NCBI RefSeq assembly: GCF_000019905.1
Contig: NC_010556.1
Span: 2,970,137-3,034,136, forward strand
Reading direction: 5' to 3'
Length of the DNA stretch: 64,000 nucleotides
Origin: Exiguobacterium artemiae 255-15
GTDB taxonomy: Bacteria; Bacillota; Bacilli; Exiguobacteriales; Exiguobacteriaceae
The notes under the pieces were generated by a model that saw only the letters and a program-made list of their open reading frames with translations, made no database searches and was not told the origin of the DNA. Every line of letters begins with the position of its first letter. Within the stretch, counting starts at the first letter, position 1. The translations under genes were made by a program, and so were the position numbers. Positions 8,723 through 18,014 of this stretch are shown one piece after another.

Positions 8723-9631
8723 TTAAACATCTTTTCTCGACATACGATAAATTTTGAGATTTGCATAAATCGCCGGCAACATCACTTGCGTCGCTTCATC
8801 TTTCGAAAGAAGTGTGCCGAACAAATGAGCTGACTCGACTTCATTACCTTTCTCCATGTCACGTTGTAAGGACGACTTCATCGTTTCATCCATTTGTGCG
8901 ATCTGTTGCTGTTGAATCTGTTCAATCCCATCACTGAACACAGCACCTTGGCGTTCCATCGCTTCTTTGGCTTCCGTTGCCAGGCGGCGGATCATCATCA
9001 TTCCTTCTTCCTGCGAACGAATCGGACCGATTGCTGAACGGAAAAGCGACGTCACACCGGAAAACGTCGTGATGAACAGATACTTATTCCACATATCGCG
9101 GGTAATCGTATCTGAATAGTTGATCGGAGCCGCTGTTCCGGTCAAATGCTGTTTCAATTCTTCCAAGCGGTCTGTCCGCGTTCCCGGCAATGGACCAAAT
9201 AACAGATGGTGGGACGGACTCGTCTGTACGATGTGTCCTTTTCCATCAAGCGTTGATTCGATGAAACAGAGTCCGCCCAGCACACGTTCCGCTCCGAAGT
9301 GTTGCTCCAGTTGCTTTAAATGGGCCATTCCGTTTAGCAACGGCAAAATATATGTATCGGTTGCGACGAACGGTTCGATGTCCTCTAACACCTGCTCCAG
9401 ATGATAGGCCTTGGTCGATAAAAGAATGACATCAAACGTTCCTTTTTCTCCGGTCCGGATCAGACGCGGAGAACAGGTAATATCTCCATGCAGACTCTTG
9501 ACCTGAAGTCCCGCACGCAATTCCTCAAACCGGCGTTCACGGACTAAAAATGTGACGTCTTCCCCTTTTTCCGCCAATCGTGCCCCGAAATAACCACCGA
9601 CGGCACCGGCACCGACTACTAAAATTTTCAT
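8723..9631 (-). CDS. panE: 2-dehydropantoate 2-reductase family protein, 302 aa
   Basis: The ApbA/PanE fold is complete. The NADPH-binding Rossmann motif VVGAGAVGGYFGARLAEKG opens the protein, and the ICR family core LLSTKAYHLEQVLEDI and PLLNGMAHLKQL follow. The C-terminal helical domain carries the conserved Lys in MWNKYLFI and the STLQRD-like motif SSLQRDMEKGNEVE. These enzymes reduce 2-ketopantoate to pantoate in CoA synthesis. Bacilli often carry several paralogues of unclear substrate, and this gene is not next to panB/C/D, so the exact role is tentative. Confidence 0.8.
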   Translation of the reverse strand: MKILVVGAGAVGGYFGARLAEKGEDVTFLVRERRFEELRAGLQVKSLHGDITCSPRLIRTGEKGTFDVILLSTKAYHLEQVLEDIEPFVATDTYILPLLNGMAHLKQLEQHFGAERVLGGLCFIESTLDGKGHIVQTSPSHHLLFGPLPGTRTDRLEELKQHLTGTAAPINYSDTITRDMWNKYLFITTFSGVTSLFRSAIGPIRSQEEGMMMIRRLATEAKEAMERQGAVFSDGIEQIQQQQIAQMDETMKSSLQRDMEKGNEVESAHLFGTLLSKDEATQVMLPAIYANLKIYRMSRKDV

Positions 9632-9733
9632 TTTATCCCTCCATCTGACTGATGTCTTCCGATCTGTTCTACGCTTTCGTTCTCTAGCCTATCGCATCGA
9701 AAAGCCGTAATTTTGATAAAGATGACAATTTAA

Positions 9734-9784
9734 TTAAAGCGCTTGCATTTTAGTTTTCCTCGTTTATACTACTTGTATACAAGT
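9734..9784 (+). promoter_or_regulatory. gnt promoter with cre-like site and GntR operator
   Basis: Three elements stack here. A cre-like site TTAAAGCGCTTGCA (9734-9747) has one mismatch to the WTGNAANCGNWNNCW consensus. A promoter follows with -35 TTGCAT (9743-9748) and -10 TATACT (9765-9770), 16-bp spacer. A perfect palindrome ACTTGTATACAAGT (9771-9784) matches the core of the B. subtilis GntR operator, which contains ACTTGTATACAAGT. The operator covers the start region, so GntR should block initiation until gluconate is present; CcpA would act at the -35. Confidence 0.85.
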
Positions 9785-9813
9785 ATACTTATTCGACAAA
9801 GAGGGTGTTTTTT

Positions 9814-10530
9814 ATGTCTGATCTTTTATACCCGATTAAATGGTTATCAAAAGCATCCGCCGGTGATCGTGTCGCCCATGAACTGCGGATGCGGATCATT
9901 TCCGGCAAGATCGAGAGCGGTACCGTCCTATCCGAAAACAAACTGGCTGCTGATTTTTCCGTCAGCCGGTCTCCTGTCCGGGATGCCCTGAAAGTATTGG
10001 CGTCAGAACGGATTATCCGGTTGGAACGGATGGGTGCCGTCGTCGTCGGGCTGTCCAAAAAAGACATTCAGGAAATTTATGACGTCCGACTGTTAATCGA
10101 AACGTTCGTTTTTGAACGGATCGTCAAGATGGATCGTCAAGATCTGGTCCGTGAACTGAGCAAAGTTCTCGAGATGATGAAGATTGCCATCAAGTATAAG
10201 GATGCGGATGAATTTTCGTATCAAGACGTCCTGTTTCACGAAACGATCATCCGGTCGATTGATCACGGATATGTCAGCATGATGTGGCAGAATCTCAAGC
10301 CCGTCATGGAAAGCTTCATCTTATTGTCGATGCGTCAGCGTCTCGATGAGGACATCGAAGATTTCGAGCGGATTCTCGAGAACCATGCCCTCTACATCGA
10401 AGCGATTGAGACCGGCGACCGCAAACGAATGATTGCCTCGCTGCATCAGAATTTTGATGATGTGCAGGAAGTCGAAGATTTATGGAAATCGCAACAACTG
10501 ATGACGAAGGGAGTCGAACCACATGACTGA
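9814..10530 (+). CDS. gntR: gluconate operon repressor GntR, 238 aa
   Basis: This is a FadR/FCD-type GntR regulator. The winged HTH occupies residues about 15-75 (GDRVAHELRMRIISGKIESG, then LAADFSVSRSPVRDALKVLA). The C-terminal FCD domain has the metal/ligand residues in EIYDVRLLIETFVFE and DVLFHETIIRS. Length and operon position match B. subtilis GntR, which releases DNA on binding gluconate. The ATG at 9814 with AAAGAGGGTG upstream is chosen over the in-frame GTG at 9805. The stop overlaps the gntK start by 8 bp. Confidence 0.93.
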   Translation: MSDLLYPIKWLSKASAGDRVAHELRMRIISGKIESGTVLSENKLAADFSVSRSPVRDALKVLASERIIRLERMGAVVVGLSKKDIQEIYDVRLLIETFVFERIVKMDRQDLVRELSKVLEMMKIAIKYKDADEFSYQDVLFHETIIRSIDHGYVSMMWQNLKPVMESFILLSMRQRLDEDIEDFERILENHALYIEAIETGDRKRMIASLHQNFDDVQEVEDLWKSQQLMTKGVEPHD

Positions 10531-12064
10531 ACACATGTTAGGGATTGATATTGGGACGACGAGCACCAAAGCCGTACTCTTTACGACAAAAGGAGAAGTC
10601 GTCGGACAAACGAACGTCGGCTATCCGCTCCACACGCCGAATCGCTCGACGGCGGAGCAGGATCCGGAAGAGATCTTCCATGCCGTGCTCGAAAGCATCC
10701 GGTTGATGACGAAACAACATCCGACCGAGCAACCGAAGTTCGTCGCCTTCAGCAGTGCGATGCACAGCTTGATTGCGATAGATGAACACGATCAACCGTT
10801 GACCGCCTGCATCACGTGGGCCGACAGCCGGAGCGAAGTCTGGTCGAACCGGATCAAGGAACAGTACGGTTACTCGATTTATCACCGCACCGGAACTCCG
10901 GTTCACCCGATGTCGCCGCTCAGCAAGATTTGTTGGCTCGTCGAAGAGCATCCGGACATTGCGGCACGGACGAAAAAATATATCGGGATCAAGGAATTTG
11001 TTTTCCACCGTCTGTTCGGACAATATGTCATCGACCATTCTCTCGCTTCAGCGACCGGTTTATTCAACATCCATGATCTCGACTGGGATGCGGAAGCGTT
11101 ACAGGTCGCAGGCATCGATGCAACCAAATTGTCGCGACCGGTTTCGACGACAACGTCCTTTACCGATTTAGCACCGGAATACGCCAAACAAATTGGCCTA
11201 GATCCTTCTACACCGTTCCTGATCGGGGCAAGCGACGGCGTCCTGTCGAATCTCGGGGTTAACGCGATCCGGAAAGGCGAAATCGCCATTACGATCGGAA
11301 CGAGCGGCGCAATCCGGACGATCATCGACCGTCCGCAAACGGATGAAAAAGGCCGGATCTTCTGTTACGCCTTAACCGAGAACCATTGGGTCATCGGTGG
11401 ACCGGTCAATAACGGCGGCATGGTCTTACGCTGGATTCGTGACGAACTGGCCTCGGCGGAAGTCGAGACCGCGAAACGTCTTGGTATTGATCCATATGCC
11501 GTCCTGACGAAAATCGCCGAACGCGTCCGTCCGGGATCAGACGGTTTACTGTTCCACCCGTATTTGTCAGGCGAACGGGCTCCGCTTTGGAATCCGGATG
11601 TCAGTGGTTCGTTCTTCGGATTGACGCTGTCGCATAAAAAAGAACATATGATTCGGGCCGCCCTGGAAGGTGTCATTTATAACTTGTACACTGTCTTCCT
11701 GGCGTTAATCGAATGTATGGATGGTCCGGTCACACGGATTCAGGCAACCGGGGGGTTTGCCCGTTCTGAAGTGTGGCGTCAAATGATGGCAGATATCTTC
11801 GAGTCGGAAGTCGTCATTCCGGAAAGTTTTGAAAGTTCATGTCTTGGAGCCTGTATTCTCGGATTGTATGCGACAGGGGAAGTCGATTCGTTCGAGGTGG
11901 CAGCAGACATGATCGGCGATACACATCGCCATGTGCCAAATGAGGAAGCAATGCACGAATACCGTCAGTTACTGCCGATCTTCATCAGTTTGGCACGTGT
12001 CCTGGAAACGGATTATCGACGCATCGCTACGTATCAACGGGGTCTGATTCAAAAAGAAATTTAA
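10523..12064 (+). CDS. gntK: gluconate kinase (FGGY family), 513 aa
   Basis: It phosphorylates D-gluconate to 6-phosphogluconate with ATP. The FGGY fold is complete: the N-terminal phosphate-binding DIGTTSTKAVLF, the substrate loop FSSAMHSLI, the ITWADSRS segment with the catalytic Asp, and the C-terminal GGFARSEVWRQMMADI adenosine motif. It overlaps gntR and is followed 23 bp later by gntP. Bacillus gntK is of this FGGY type, unlike the small P-loop gluconokinase of E. coli. Confidence 0.94.
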   Translation: MTEHMLGIDIGTTSTKAVLFTTKGEVVGQTNVGYPLHTPNRSTAEQDPEEIFHAVLESIRLMTKQHPTEQPKFVAFSSAMHSLIAIDEHDQPLTACITWADSRSEVWSNRIKEQYGYSIYHRTGTPVHPMSPLSKICWLVEEHPDIAARTKKYIGIKEFVFHRLFGQYVIDHSLASATGLFNIHDLDWDAEALQVAGIDATKLSRPVSTTTSFTDLAPEYAKQIGLDPSTPFLIGASDGVLSNLGVNAIRKGEIAITIGTSGAIRTIIDRPQTDEKGRIFCYALTENHWVIGGPVNNGGMVLRWIRDELASAEVETAKRLGIDPYAVLTKIAERVRPGSDGLLFHPYLSGERAPLWNPDVSGSFFGLTLSHKKEHMIRAALEGVIYNLYTVFLALIECMDGPVTRIQATGGFARSEVWRQMMADIFESEVVIPESFESSCLGACILGLYATGEVDSFEVAADMIGDTHRHVPNEEAMHEYRQLLPIFISLARVLETDYRRIATYQRGLIQKEI

Positions 12065-12087
12065 TTTAAGTTTTTGGGGGAAGTCAC

Positions 12088-13434
12088 ATGCCATTAGTCA
12101 TTGTTGCTATCGGGATTATTCTGTTACTCGTTTTAATTATGGGGTTAAAATTAAACACGTTCGTTTCTTTAATCATCGTCTCGTTCGTCGTCGCTTTACT
12201 GCTTGGAATGCCGCTTGATCAAATCGTCACGACGATTGAAGCCGGTCTCGGCGGCACGCTTGGTCACCTCGCCTTAATCTTCGGACTTGGTGCCATGCTC
12301 GGGAAATTGATTGCCGATGCAGGCGGTGCGCAACGGATCGCGATGACGCTTGTCGCGAAGTTTGGGGAAAAGAACATCCAATGGGCTGTCGTTGTCGCCT
12401 CATTCATCATCGGGATTGCGTTATTCTTTGAAGTCGGCTTGGTGTTGTTGATTCCAATCGTCTTCGCCATCTCACGTCAGTTACGCGTCTCGATCTTGTA
12501 TCTCGGGATTCCGATGGTTGCTGCCCTTTCCGTCACACACGGCTTTCTTCCGCCTCACCCGGGCCCGACCGTTATTGCCGGAGAATACGGAGCTGACCTT
12601 GGTCAAGTTCTCTTATACGGCTTTATTGTAGCCGTACCGACCGTCATCATCGCCGGTCCGATCTTTACGAAAATCGCGAAACGAATCGTTCCGGATTCAT
12701 TCAAGAAAACCGGCAACATCGCTTCACTCGGGGAACAAAAAGAATTTAATCTCGACGAGACACCAGGATTCGGTATCAGTGTCTTCACAGCGATGCTGCC
12801 TGTCCTCCTGATGTCGATCGCGACGATTTTAACGTTATTGCAAAAAACGCTTGGTTGGGAAAGTAACAGTGTTTTATCTGCCGTTCAATTCATCGGAAAC
12901 GCATCGACGGCGATGCTGATTTCCTTGCTTTTCGCTATCTACACGATGGGACTGGCGCGTCAGATTCCCATTAAAACCGTCATGGATTCTTGTACGACGG
13001 CCATCACACAAATCGGAATGATGCTACTGATCATCGGCGGCGGCGGTGCCTTTAAGCAGGTCCTGATTGACGGTGGTGTCGGTAAATTCGTCGCTCAGAT
13101 GTTTGAAGATACGACATTATCACCGATTTTACTGGCGTGGATCATCGCAGCCATCTTACGGATTTCACTTGGTTCGGCAACCGTCGCTTCACTGACGACA
13201 GCCGGTCTCGTCATTCCGTTGCTCGGTCAATCGGATGTCAATCTGGCGCTCGTCGTTCTCGCAACAGGAGCCGGCAGTTTGATCGCTTCACACGTCAACG
13301 ACGCCGGATTCTGGATGTTTAAAGAGTATTTCGGATTAACCATGAAAGAAACTTTTGCGACGTGGACCTTGCTTGAGACAATCATTTCCGTCTTCGGACT
13401 TGGATTCGTCCTTCTGCTCAGTCTCGTCGTCTAA
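12088..13434 (+). CDS. gntP: gluconate permease GntP, 448 aa
   Basis: A 12-14 TM gluconate:H+ symporter of the GntP family. The protein is highly hydrophobic with family landmarks [32 protein letters not shown] near the N-terminus, [11 protein letters not shown] in the central loop, and [12 protein letters not shown] plus [18 protein letters not shown] near the C-terminus. It delivers gluconate to the kinase encoded just upstream. A clear GGGGGAAG ribosome-binding site precedes its ATG. Confidence 0.95.
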   Translation: MPLVIVAIGIILLLVLIMGLKLNTFVSLIIVSFVVALLLGMPLDQIVTTIEAGLGGTLGHLALIFGLGAMLGKLIADAGGAQRIAMTLVAKFGEKNIQWAVVVASFIIGIALFFEVGLVLLIPIVFAISRQLRVSILYLGIPMVAALSVTHGFLPPHPGPTVIAGEYGADLGQVLLYGFIVAVPTVIIAGPIFTKIAKRIVPDSFKKTGNIASLGEQKEFNLDETPGFGISVFTAMLPVLLMSIATILTLLQKTLGWESNSVLSAVQFIGNASTAMLISLLFAIYTMGLARQIPIKTVMDSCTTAITQIGMMLLIIGGGGAFKQVLIDGGVGKFVAQMFEDTTLSPILLAWIIAAILRISLGSATVASLTTAGLVIPLLGQSDVNLALVVLATGAGSLIASHVNDAGFWMFKEYFGLTMKETFATWTLLETIISVFGLGFVLLLSLVV

Positions 13435-13453
13435 AAAAAGGAGTCGATCTTAT

Positions 13454-14854
13454 ATGCTACATTCAATCGGAGTCATCGGGCTCGGTGTCATGGGGCGCAA
13501 CATCGCCTTGAACATGGCAAGCCGTCAGGAAGACGTCGCTGTCTATAACTACACACGTGATTTAACGGATGACTTAATGGCACATAACGAAGGATTGCCG
13601 GTTCATCCTTATTACGAGGTGGCTGATTTTGTTCAATCCCTAGCCCGTCCTCGAAAAATTTTCGTCATGGTCACGGCGGGAAGTGCAATTGATTCAGTCA
13701 TCGAGTCACTGATTCCACACCTCGAAACAGGCGACATCATCATGGACGGTGGAAACTCGCATTTCCATGATACGGAACGCCGTTTCGATCAGTTGCAACA
13801 ACACGGAATCGAATACATCGGTGTCGGTGTCTCCGGCGGTGAAGTCGGTGCACGGACCGGCCCTGCCATCATGCCGGGCGGTACAAAAGAAGCCTACGAA
13901 CAAGTCGCGCCGATTTTGACGAAGATTGCGGCACAAGTGAACGGTGATCCATGTTGCGTCTACATCGGACCAAAAGGTGCCGGCCATTTCGTCAAGATGG
14001 TCCATAACGGGATCGAATACGCCGACATGCAGCTGATCGCGGAAGCGTACAGTTTTCTCCGGGTCCGTCTCGGCCTTGACGTGGAAGAAATCGCGGATGT
14101 CTTCGCGTCTTGGAATGAAGGCGAGCTGAAAAGTTATCTGATCGAGATTACAGCCGATATTCTCCGCAAAAAGGATGATGAAACCGGTCTTCCGTTGATC
14201 GATGTCATCTTGGACCAAGCCGGTCAAAAAGGGACAGGAAAATGGACAAGCATGCAATCGATTGATAACGGGATTGCTTCGTCCATCATTACAGAAGCCC
14301 TTTTCGCCCGCTATCTCTCAGCCGTCAAAGAAGAACGTGTCGCAGCAGCTACCGTCCTCGGTGGACCGGAAGCCCGCGAGACGCTCGACAAAGACGTTTG
14401 GATCGAACGGATCCGCCAAGCCCTTTACATGGGGAAAATCGCCGCATACGCGCAAGGGTTCACACAGTACCGGACGTCATCCGAACTATACGACTGGAAC
14501 TTACGTCTTGAAGAAATCGCCTTGATTTTCCGCGGCGGCTGCATCATCCGTGCTGATTTCCTCAATGTCATCAGTGAGGCGTTTGCGAAAGACGAGTCGC
14601 TTGCGAACTTAATGCTTGCACCGTACTTCGCGGACAAGGTGCAAGATTATCAAACAGCACTGCGTCAGGTGGTCGCTGAAAGTTCATTATCCGGACTCGC
14701 TGCTCCGTGTCTCAGCACATCGCTGACGTATTACGACAGCTACCGGACGGCTAATTCCAACGCTAACATCCTGCAAGCCCAACGTGATTATTTCGGCGCC
14801 CATACGTATGCCCGGACCGATCGCGAAGGAACGTTCCATACGGAATGGCAATAA
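13454..14854 (+). CDS. gnd: 6-phosphogluconate dehydrogenase, decarboxylating, 466 aa
   Basis: It oxidises 6-phosphogluconate to ribulose 5-phosphate and CO2, finishing the gluconate route into the pentose-phosphate pathway. The N-terminus has the dinucleotide motif GVIGLGVMGRNIALNMA, the catalytic Lys region GAGHFVKMVHNGIEY and IMPGGTKEAYE; the C-terminus has YFGAHTYARTDREG. Length equals GntZ/GndA. The ATG at 13454 with AAAGGAG ahead is the true start; an open frame upstream overlaps gntP and lacks support. In B. subtilis the operon copy is GntZ; whether this is the only cell copy is not visible. The gene ends at a strong terminator. Confidence 0.95.
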   Translation: MLHSIGVIGLGVMGRNIALNMASRQEDVAVYNYTRDLTDDLMAHNEGLPVHPYYEVADFVQSLARPRKIFVMVTAGSAIDSVIESLIPHLETGDIIMDGGNSHFHDTERRFDQLQQHGIEYIGVGVSGGEVGARTGPAIMPGGTKEAYEQVAPILTKIAAQVNGDPCCVYIGPKGAGHFVKMVHNGIEYADMQLIAEAYSFLRVRLGLDVEEIADVFASWNEGELKSYLIEITADILRKKDDETGLPLIDVILDQAGQKGTGKWTSMQSIDNGIASSIITEALFARYLSAVKEERVAAATVLGGPEARETLDKDVWIERIRQALYMGKIAAYAQGFTQYRTSSELYDWNLRLEEIALIFRGGCIIRADFLNVISEAFAKDESLANLMLAPYFADKVQDYQTALRQVVAESSLSGLAAPCLSTSLTYYDSYRTANSNANILQAQRDYFGAHTYARTDREGTFHTEWQ

Positions 14855-14863
14855 CTTATACAG

Positions 14864-14908
14864 CTCCTATTTCCTGTTTCATTTAGGGAAATAGGAGTTC
14901 TTTTTTTG
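14864..14908 (+). terminator. gnt operon terminator
   Basis: CTCCTATTTCC pairs with GGAAATAGGAG across a 12-base loop, followed by a run of seven or more T. Confidence 0.92.
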
Positions 14909-14950
14909 TTCACACTTTGTTTATCAGAATAGGAAATTGCAGGTTATACC

Positions 14951-15003
14951 TTGACAAAACAGAGCGGTTATATGAAATTAGTATTAGATTAGAATTATTC
15001 TAG
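14951..15003 (+). promoter_or_regulatory. ahpC promoter region with PerR-box-like palindrome
   Basis: A TTGACA -35 hexamer lies at 14951-14956; the matching -10 is not obvious. TTAGAATTATTCTAG at 14989-15003 matches 12 of 15 positions of the B. subtilis PerR box (TTATAATNATTATAA) and contains a perfect TAGAAT/ATTCTA inverted repeat. PerR repression of ahpCF is well known in Bacilli; use of this site is inferred. Confidence 0.6.
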
Positions 15004-15074
15004 TGTGATAGATACAGTTTTTTCTTTCTACTAGAACAGATTCTTAAATAGAACCCAACAGGAGGATTTTTATC

Positions 15075-15638
15075 ATGTCTTTAATCGGAAGTGAAGTAAA
15101 ACCATTCAGTGCATCAGCATTCCACAACGGAGAGTTCGTCGATCTTACAGATGCCAACCTTCGTGGAAAATGGAGTGTCGTTTGTTTCTACCCAGCAGAC
15201 TTTACATTCGTTTGCCCGACTGAGCTCGAAGATCTTCAAAACCAATACGCAACACTCAAAGCGCTTGACGTTGAAGTTTACTCGGTTTCAACAGATACGC
15301 ACTTTACACATAAAGCATGGCACGAAACTTCAGAAACAATCGGTAAAATCGAGTACGTCATGATTGGTGACCCGTCACACGTCATCTCACGTAACTTCGA
15401 AGTCTTAAACGAGCAAGACGGACTTGCAGACCGCGGGACGTTCATCATCGATCCAGACGGTGTCATCCAAACAGTTGAAATCAACGCTGGCGGAATCGGC
15501 CGTGACGCAAGCACACTCGTCAACAAAATCAAAGCAGCACAATACGTACGCAACAACCCAGGCGAAGTTTGCCCAGCGAAATGGGAAGAAGGTTCTGCAA
15601 CACTTACACCGAGCCTTGACCTCGTCGGAAAAATTTAA
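15075..15638 (+). CDS. ahpC: alkyl hydroperoxide reductase peroxiredoxin AhpC, 187 aa
   Basis: A typical 2-Cys peroxiredoxin (Prx1/AhpC). The peroxidatic cysteine is Cys47 in DFTFVCPTE and the resolving cysteine is Cys166 in GEVCPAKW. The conserved catalytic Pro/Thr come just before Cys47. It reduces H2O2 and organic peroxides and is recycled by AhpF. The start has a GGAGGA site. Codon use is strongly biased toward preferred C-ending codons, as expected for an abundant protein. ahpF begins 14 bp downstream. Confidence 0.97.
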   Translation: MSLIGSEVKPFSASAFHNGEFVDLTDANLRGKWSVVCFYPADFTFVCPTELEDLQNQYATLKALDVEVYSVSTDTHFTHKAWHETSETIGKIEYVMIGDPSHVISRNFEVLNEQDGLADRGTFIIDPDGVIQTVEINAGGIGRDASTLVNKIKAAQYVRNNPGEVCPAKWEEGSATLTPSLDLVGKI

Positions 15639-15652
15639 GGAGCGGATTTGAG

Positions 15653-17182
15653 ATGGCTTTAGCAGCAGATATTAAAGCACAACTCGCTCAATACCTCGAT
15701 TTATTGGAAGGAGATCTTGTCCTCGCGGTCAGCGCCGGGACAGACTCCGTTTCTCTTGAGATGAGCGAGCTCGTCGAAGAAATCGCGAGCATGTCAACAC
15801 GCATCAGCATCGAACAGGCTGCCTTGCCGCGGACACCAAGCTTCAGCGTCAACCGTGTCGGGGAAGAGAGCGGCATTACATTTGCCGGGATTCCACTCGG
15901 TCACGAGTTCACGTCCCTCGTCTTGGCGTTACTCCAAGTCAGCGGTCGCGCGCCGAAAATCGACGCCGCACTGATCGAACAGATCAAAGGTATCAAAGAA
16001 ACGTATCATTTCGAATCGTACATCAGTCTCAGCTGCCACAACTGTCCGGATGTCGTTCAAGCCCTAAACGTCATGAGTGTCCTGAACCCGAACATCAGCC
16101 ACACGATGATTGACGGCGGTGCCTTTAAACAGGAAGTCGAAGCAAAAGAAATCATGGCTGTCCCGACTGTCTTCGTCAACGGCGAAGCATTCGGAAACGG
16201 TCGGATGTCGCTCGAAGAGATTCTTGCGAAACTCGGCACAGGTGTCGATGCTTCAGACTTCGCGGATAAAGACCCGTACGACGTTCTTGTCGTCGGTGGC
16301 GGTCCTGCCGGTGCCAGTGCTGCGATTTATGCCGCACGTAAAGGCATCCGGACAGGAATCGTCGCAGAACGCTTTGGCGGTCAGGTCATGGATACGATGA
16401 GCATCGAGAACTTCATCAGCATGAAGTATACGGAAGGTCCGAAACTCGTGGCGAGTCTTGAAGAACACGTCAAAGAGTACGGGATCGATGTCATGAACCT
16501 TCAACGGGCGACACGTCTTGAGAAAAAAGACCTCGTTGAGCTGGAGCTTGAAAACGGTGCGGTCTTGAAAACAAAGAGTTTGATTCTCTCAACAGGAGCA
16601 CGCTGGCGCAACATCGGTGTGCCGGGCGAACTTGAATTCAAGAATAAAGGGGTTGCGTACTGTCCTCACTGTGACGGTCCACTCTTCGAAGGAAAACGTG
16701 TCGCTGTCATCGGCGGCGGGAATTCCGGTGTCGAAGCGGCCATCGATCTTGCCGGTCTTGTCAAACATGTGACGGTGCTTGAATTTGCACCGGAACTGAA
16801 AGCGGACGCGGTCTTACAAGACCGTCTCGCGAGTCTTCCGAACGTCACGGTCGTTGCCAACGCCCAAACGAAAGAAATCACGGGTACGGATAAAGTGAAC
16901 GGCATCACGTATGTCGAACGCGAAACAGGTGCTGAGCACCATGTCGAGCTCGAAGGTGTTTTCGTCCAGATTGGTCTTGTGCCAAACACAGACTGGCTCG
17001 GCGAAACTATCGAACGCAACAAGTTCGGTGAAATCCTTGTTGACCGTCATGGCGCAACGAACATCCCGGGTGTCTTTGCAGCCGGCGACTGTACGGACAG
17101 TGCTTACAAACAGATCATCATCTCGATGGGATCAGGTGCTACTGCAGCACTCGGTGCCTTCGATTATATGATTCGGAACTGA
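15653..17182 (+). CDS. ahpF: alkyl hydroperoxide reductase flavoprotein AhpF, 509 aa
   Basis: A flavin disulfide reductase that passes NADH electrons to AhpC. The N-terminal double-thioredoxin domain (about 1-195) holds the CxxC centre in SLSCHNCPD. The FAD domain starts with DVLVVGGGPAGASAAIYAARKG, the second redox CxxC is in YCPHCDGP, and the NAD domain has VAVIGGGNSGVEAAIDLAG. The FAD C-terminal motif is GVFAAGDCTD. All redox centres are intact. It forms an operon with ahpC and ends at a UUCG-loop terminator. Confidence 0.97.
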   Translation: MALAADIKAQLAQYLDLLEGDLVLAVSAGTDSVSLEMSELVEEIASMSTRISIEQAALPRTPSFSVNRVGEESGITFAGIPLGHEFTSLVLALLQVSGRAPKIDAALIEQIKGIKETYHFESYISLSCHNCPDVVQALNVMSVLNPNISHTMIDGGAFKQEVEAKEIMAVPTVFVNGEAFGNGRMSLEEILAKLGTGVDASDFADKDPYDVLVVGGGPAGASAAIYAARKGIRTGIVAERFGGQVMDTMSIENFISMKYTEGPKLVASLEEHVKEYGIDVMNLQRATRLEKKDLVELELENGAVLKTKSLILSTGARWRNIGVPGELEFKNKGVAYCPHCDGPLFEGKRVAVIGGGNSGVEAAIDLAGLVKHVTVLEFAPELKADAVLQDRLASLPNVTVVANAQTKEITGTDKVNGITYVERETGAEHHVELEGVFVQIGLVPNTDWLGETIERNKFGEILVDRHGATNIPGVFAAGDCTDSAYKQIIISMGSGATAALGAFDYMIRN

Positions 17183-17189
17183 TCATGGA

Positions 17190-17220
17190 AACGTCTTGCT
17201 TCGGCAAGGCGTTTTTTTTG
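17190..17220 (+). terminator. ahpCF terminator with TTCG tetraloop
   Basis: AACGTCTTGC and GCAAGGCGTT pair around a TTCG loop, followed by eight T. Confidence 0.95.
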
Positions 17221-17251
17221 AGTTGAAGATGAGACGTGCGTTATAAAAGAT

Positions 17252-17317
17252 GATTCTTCCCGTGCTTTTCTCGGGCAGGCGAGACCCGGGTTTTTCCCGT
17301 AGAAGTCACGGGAAATC
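17252..17317. repeat. long imperfect inverted repeat, unknown function
   Basis: Left arm TTCCCGTG-CTTTTCT-CGGG pairs with CCCG-T-AGAAG-T-CACGGGAA on the right, with small bulges. The loop is G/C-rich (GCAGGCGAGACCCGGG) and can form an alternative CGGG/CCCG hairpin. It lies between the ahpF terminator and the promoter-like TTGACA of the next gene, so it is probably outside the mRNA of either. I could not match it to a riboswitch class. The GGCAGGCGAGACCC stretch recalls intergenic repeats of Bacilli. Confidence 0.5.
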
Positions 17318-17385
17318 CTCTTTTAAGTCGATGCTTTAATTAGTAAAGATTCAGATTCGAACTGACCCCTATAAATTGTTCAAAA

Positions 17386-17451
17386 TTGACACTTTCAGCT
17401 AGTCCAGCTATCTGATAGATTGAGAGTATTCAAAATCTATCATAAAGAAGG
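17386..17451 (+). promoter_or_regulatory. ECF gene promoter region with 9-bp inverted repeat
   Basis: A TTGACA hexamer is at 17386-17391. A perfect TGATAGATT/AATCTATCA inverted repeat (17413-17421 and 17434-17442) follows, ending just before the AAGAAGG ribosome-binding site. It could be an operator or a small 5'-leader hairpin. A preQ1-I aptamer was considered and does not fit. Confidence 0.4.
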
Positions 17452-17459
17452 TCTGACAC

Positions 17460-18002
17460 ATGCAAAAAGCAGCACCGTATTCAAGCACTCGTACCCGGCA
17501 ACTCGTCATCACTTCAATGTCGATTGCACTTGTTTTTGTTGCTACATTTTTCATTAATATTAAATTGCCGATCGCGGCAAACGGTGGACTCGTCCATATG
17601 GGTACAGCGATGCTGTTCCTGATCGCAATTCTCTTCGGACCCCGGACAGCAATGATTGCCGGTGCAGTTGGGATGGGACTTTTCGATATCATGTCTGGTT
17701 GGGCACTTTGGGCGCCTTTCTCCTTTGTCGGTCGCGGTTTACAAGGATTCATCGTCGGTTGGATTGCTTGGACATATGGACGTAACGGAACAAAGCCCGG
17801 TGTCAATCTGCTTGCTATGATTGCATCGGTTCCCGCCATGCTCGCTGTCTATTATATCTGCGAAGGGATTTTGTACAGTAACTGGGTAGCTCCAGCATTA
17901 TCGATTCCAGGTAACATCACACAAAACGTCGTCGGAATTCTTGTCGCGATTCCAGTCGGGATTGCCCTAAAGAAAACACGTTTCTTCCGTCAACGAGGCT
18001 GA
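17460..18002 (+). CDS. ECF transporter substrate-binding (S) component, 180 aa
   Basis: A small integral membrane protein with about six TM helices and the pattern of the ECF-type S components of PF07155 (riboflavin/HMP/pyridoxine-like group): a basic N-terminal stub, TM1 with the AxxxA-like MSIALVFVATFF, GGLVHMGTAMLFLIAILFGPRTAM, then GLFDIMSGWALWAPFSFVGRGLQGFIVGW. The S unit binds a vitamin and docks to a shared EcfA-A'-T module encoded elsewhere. The vitamin cannot be named from this sequence, and no TPP, FMN or THF riboswitch was recognised upstream. Confidence 0.8.
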   Translation: MQKAAPYSSTRTRQLVITSMSIALVFVATFFINIKLPIAANGGLVHMGTAMLFLIAILFGPRTAMIAGAVGMGLFDIMSGWALWAPFSFVGRGLQGFIVGWIAWTYGRNGTKPGVNLLAMIASVPAMLAVYYICEGILYSNWVAPALSIPGNITQNVVGILVAIPVGIALKKTRFFRQRG

Positions 18003-18014
18003 CTTCACACAAAC

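Noticed and set aside
17252..17317. THF, TPP or ZTP riboswitch before the ECF transporter gene
   Set aside because: None of the conserved loops of these classes is present, and a promoter-like TTGACA lies downstream of the hairpin.
17413..17451. preQ1-I riboswitch near the ECF start
   Set aside because: The stem is 9 bp and lacks the C-rich loop and CTAAAAAA-type tail of preQ1-I; it is only a simple inverted repeat.
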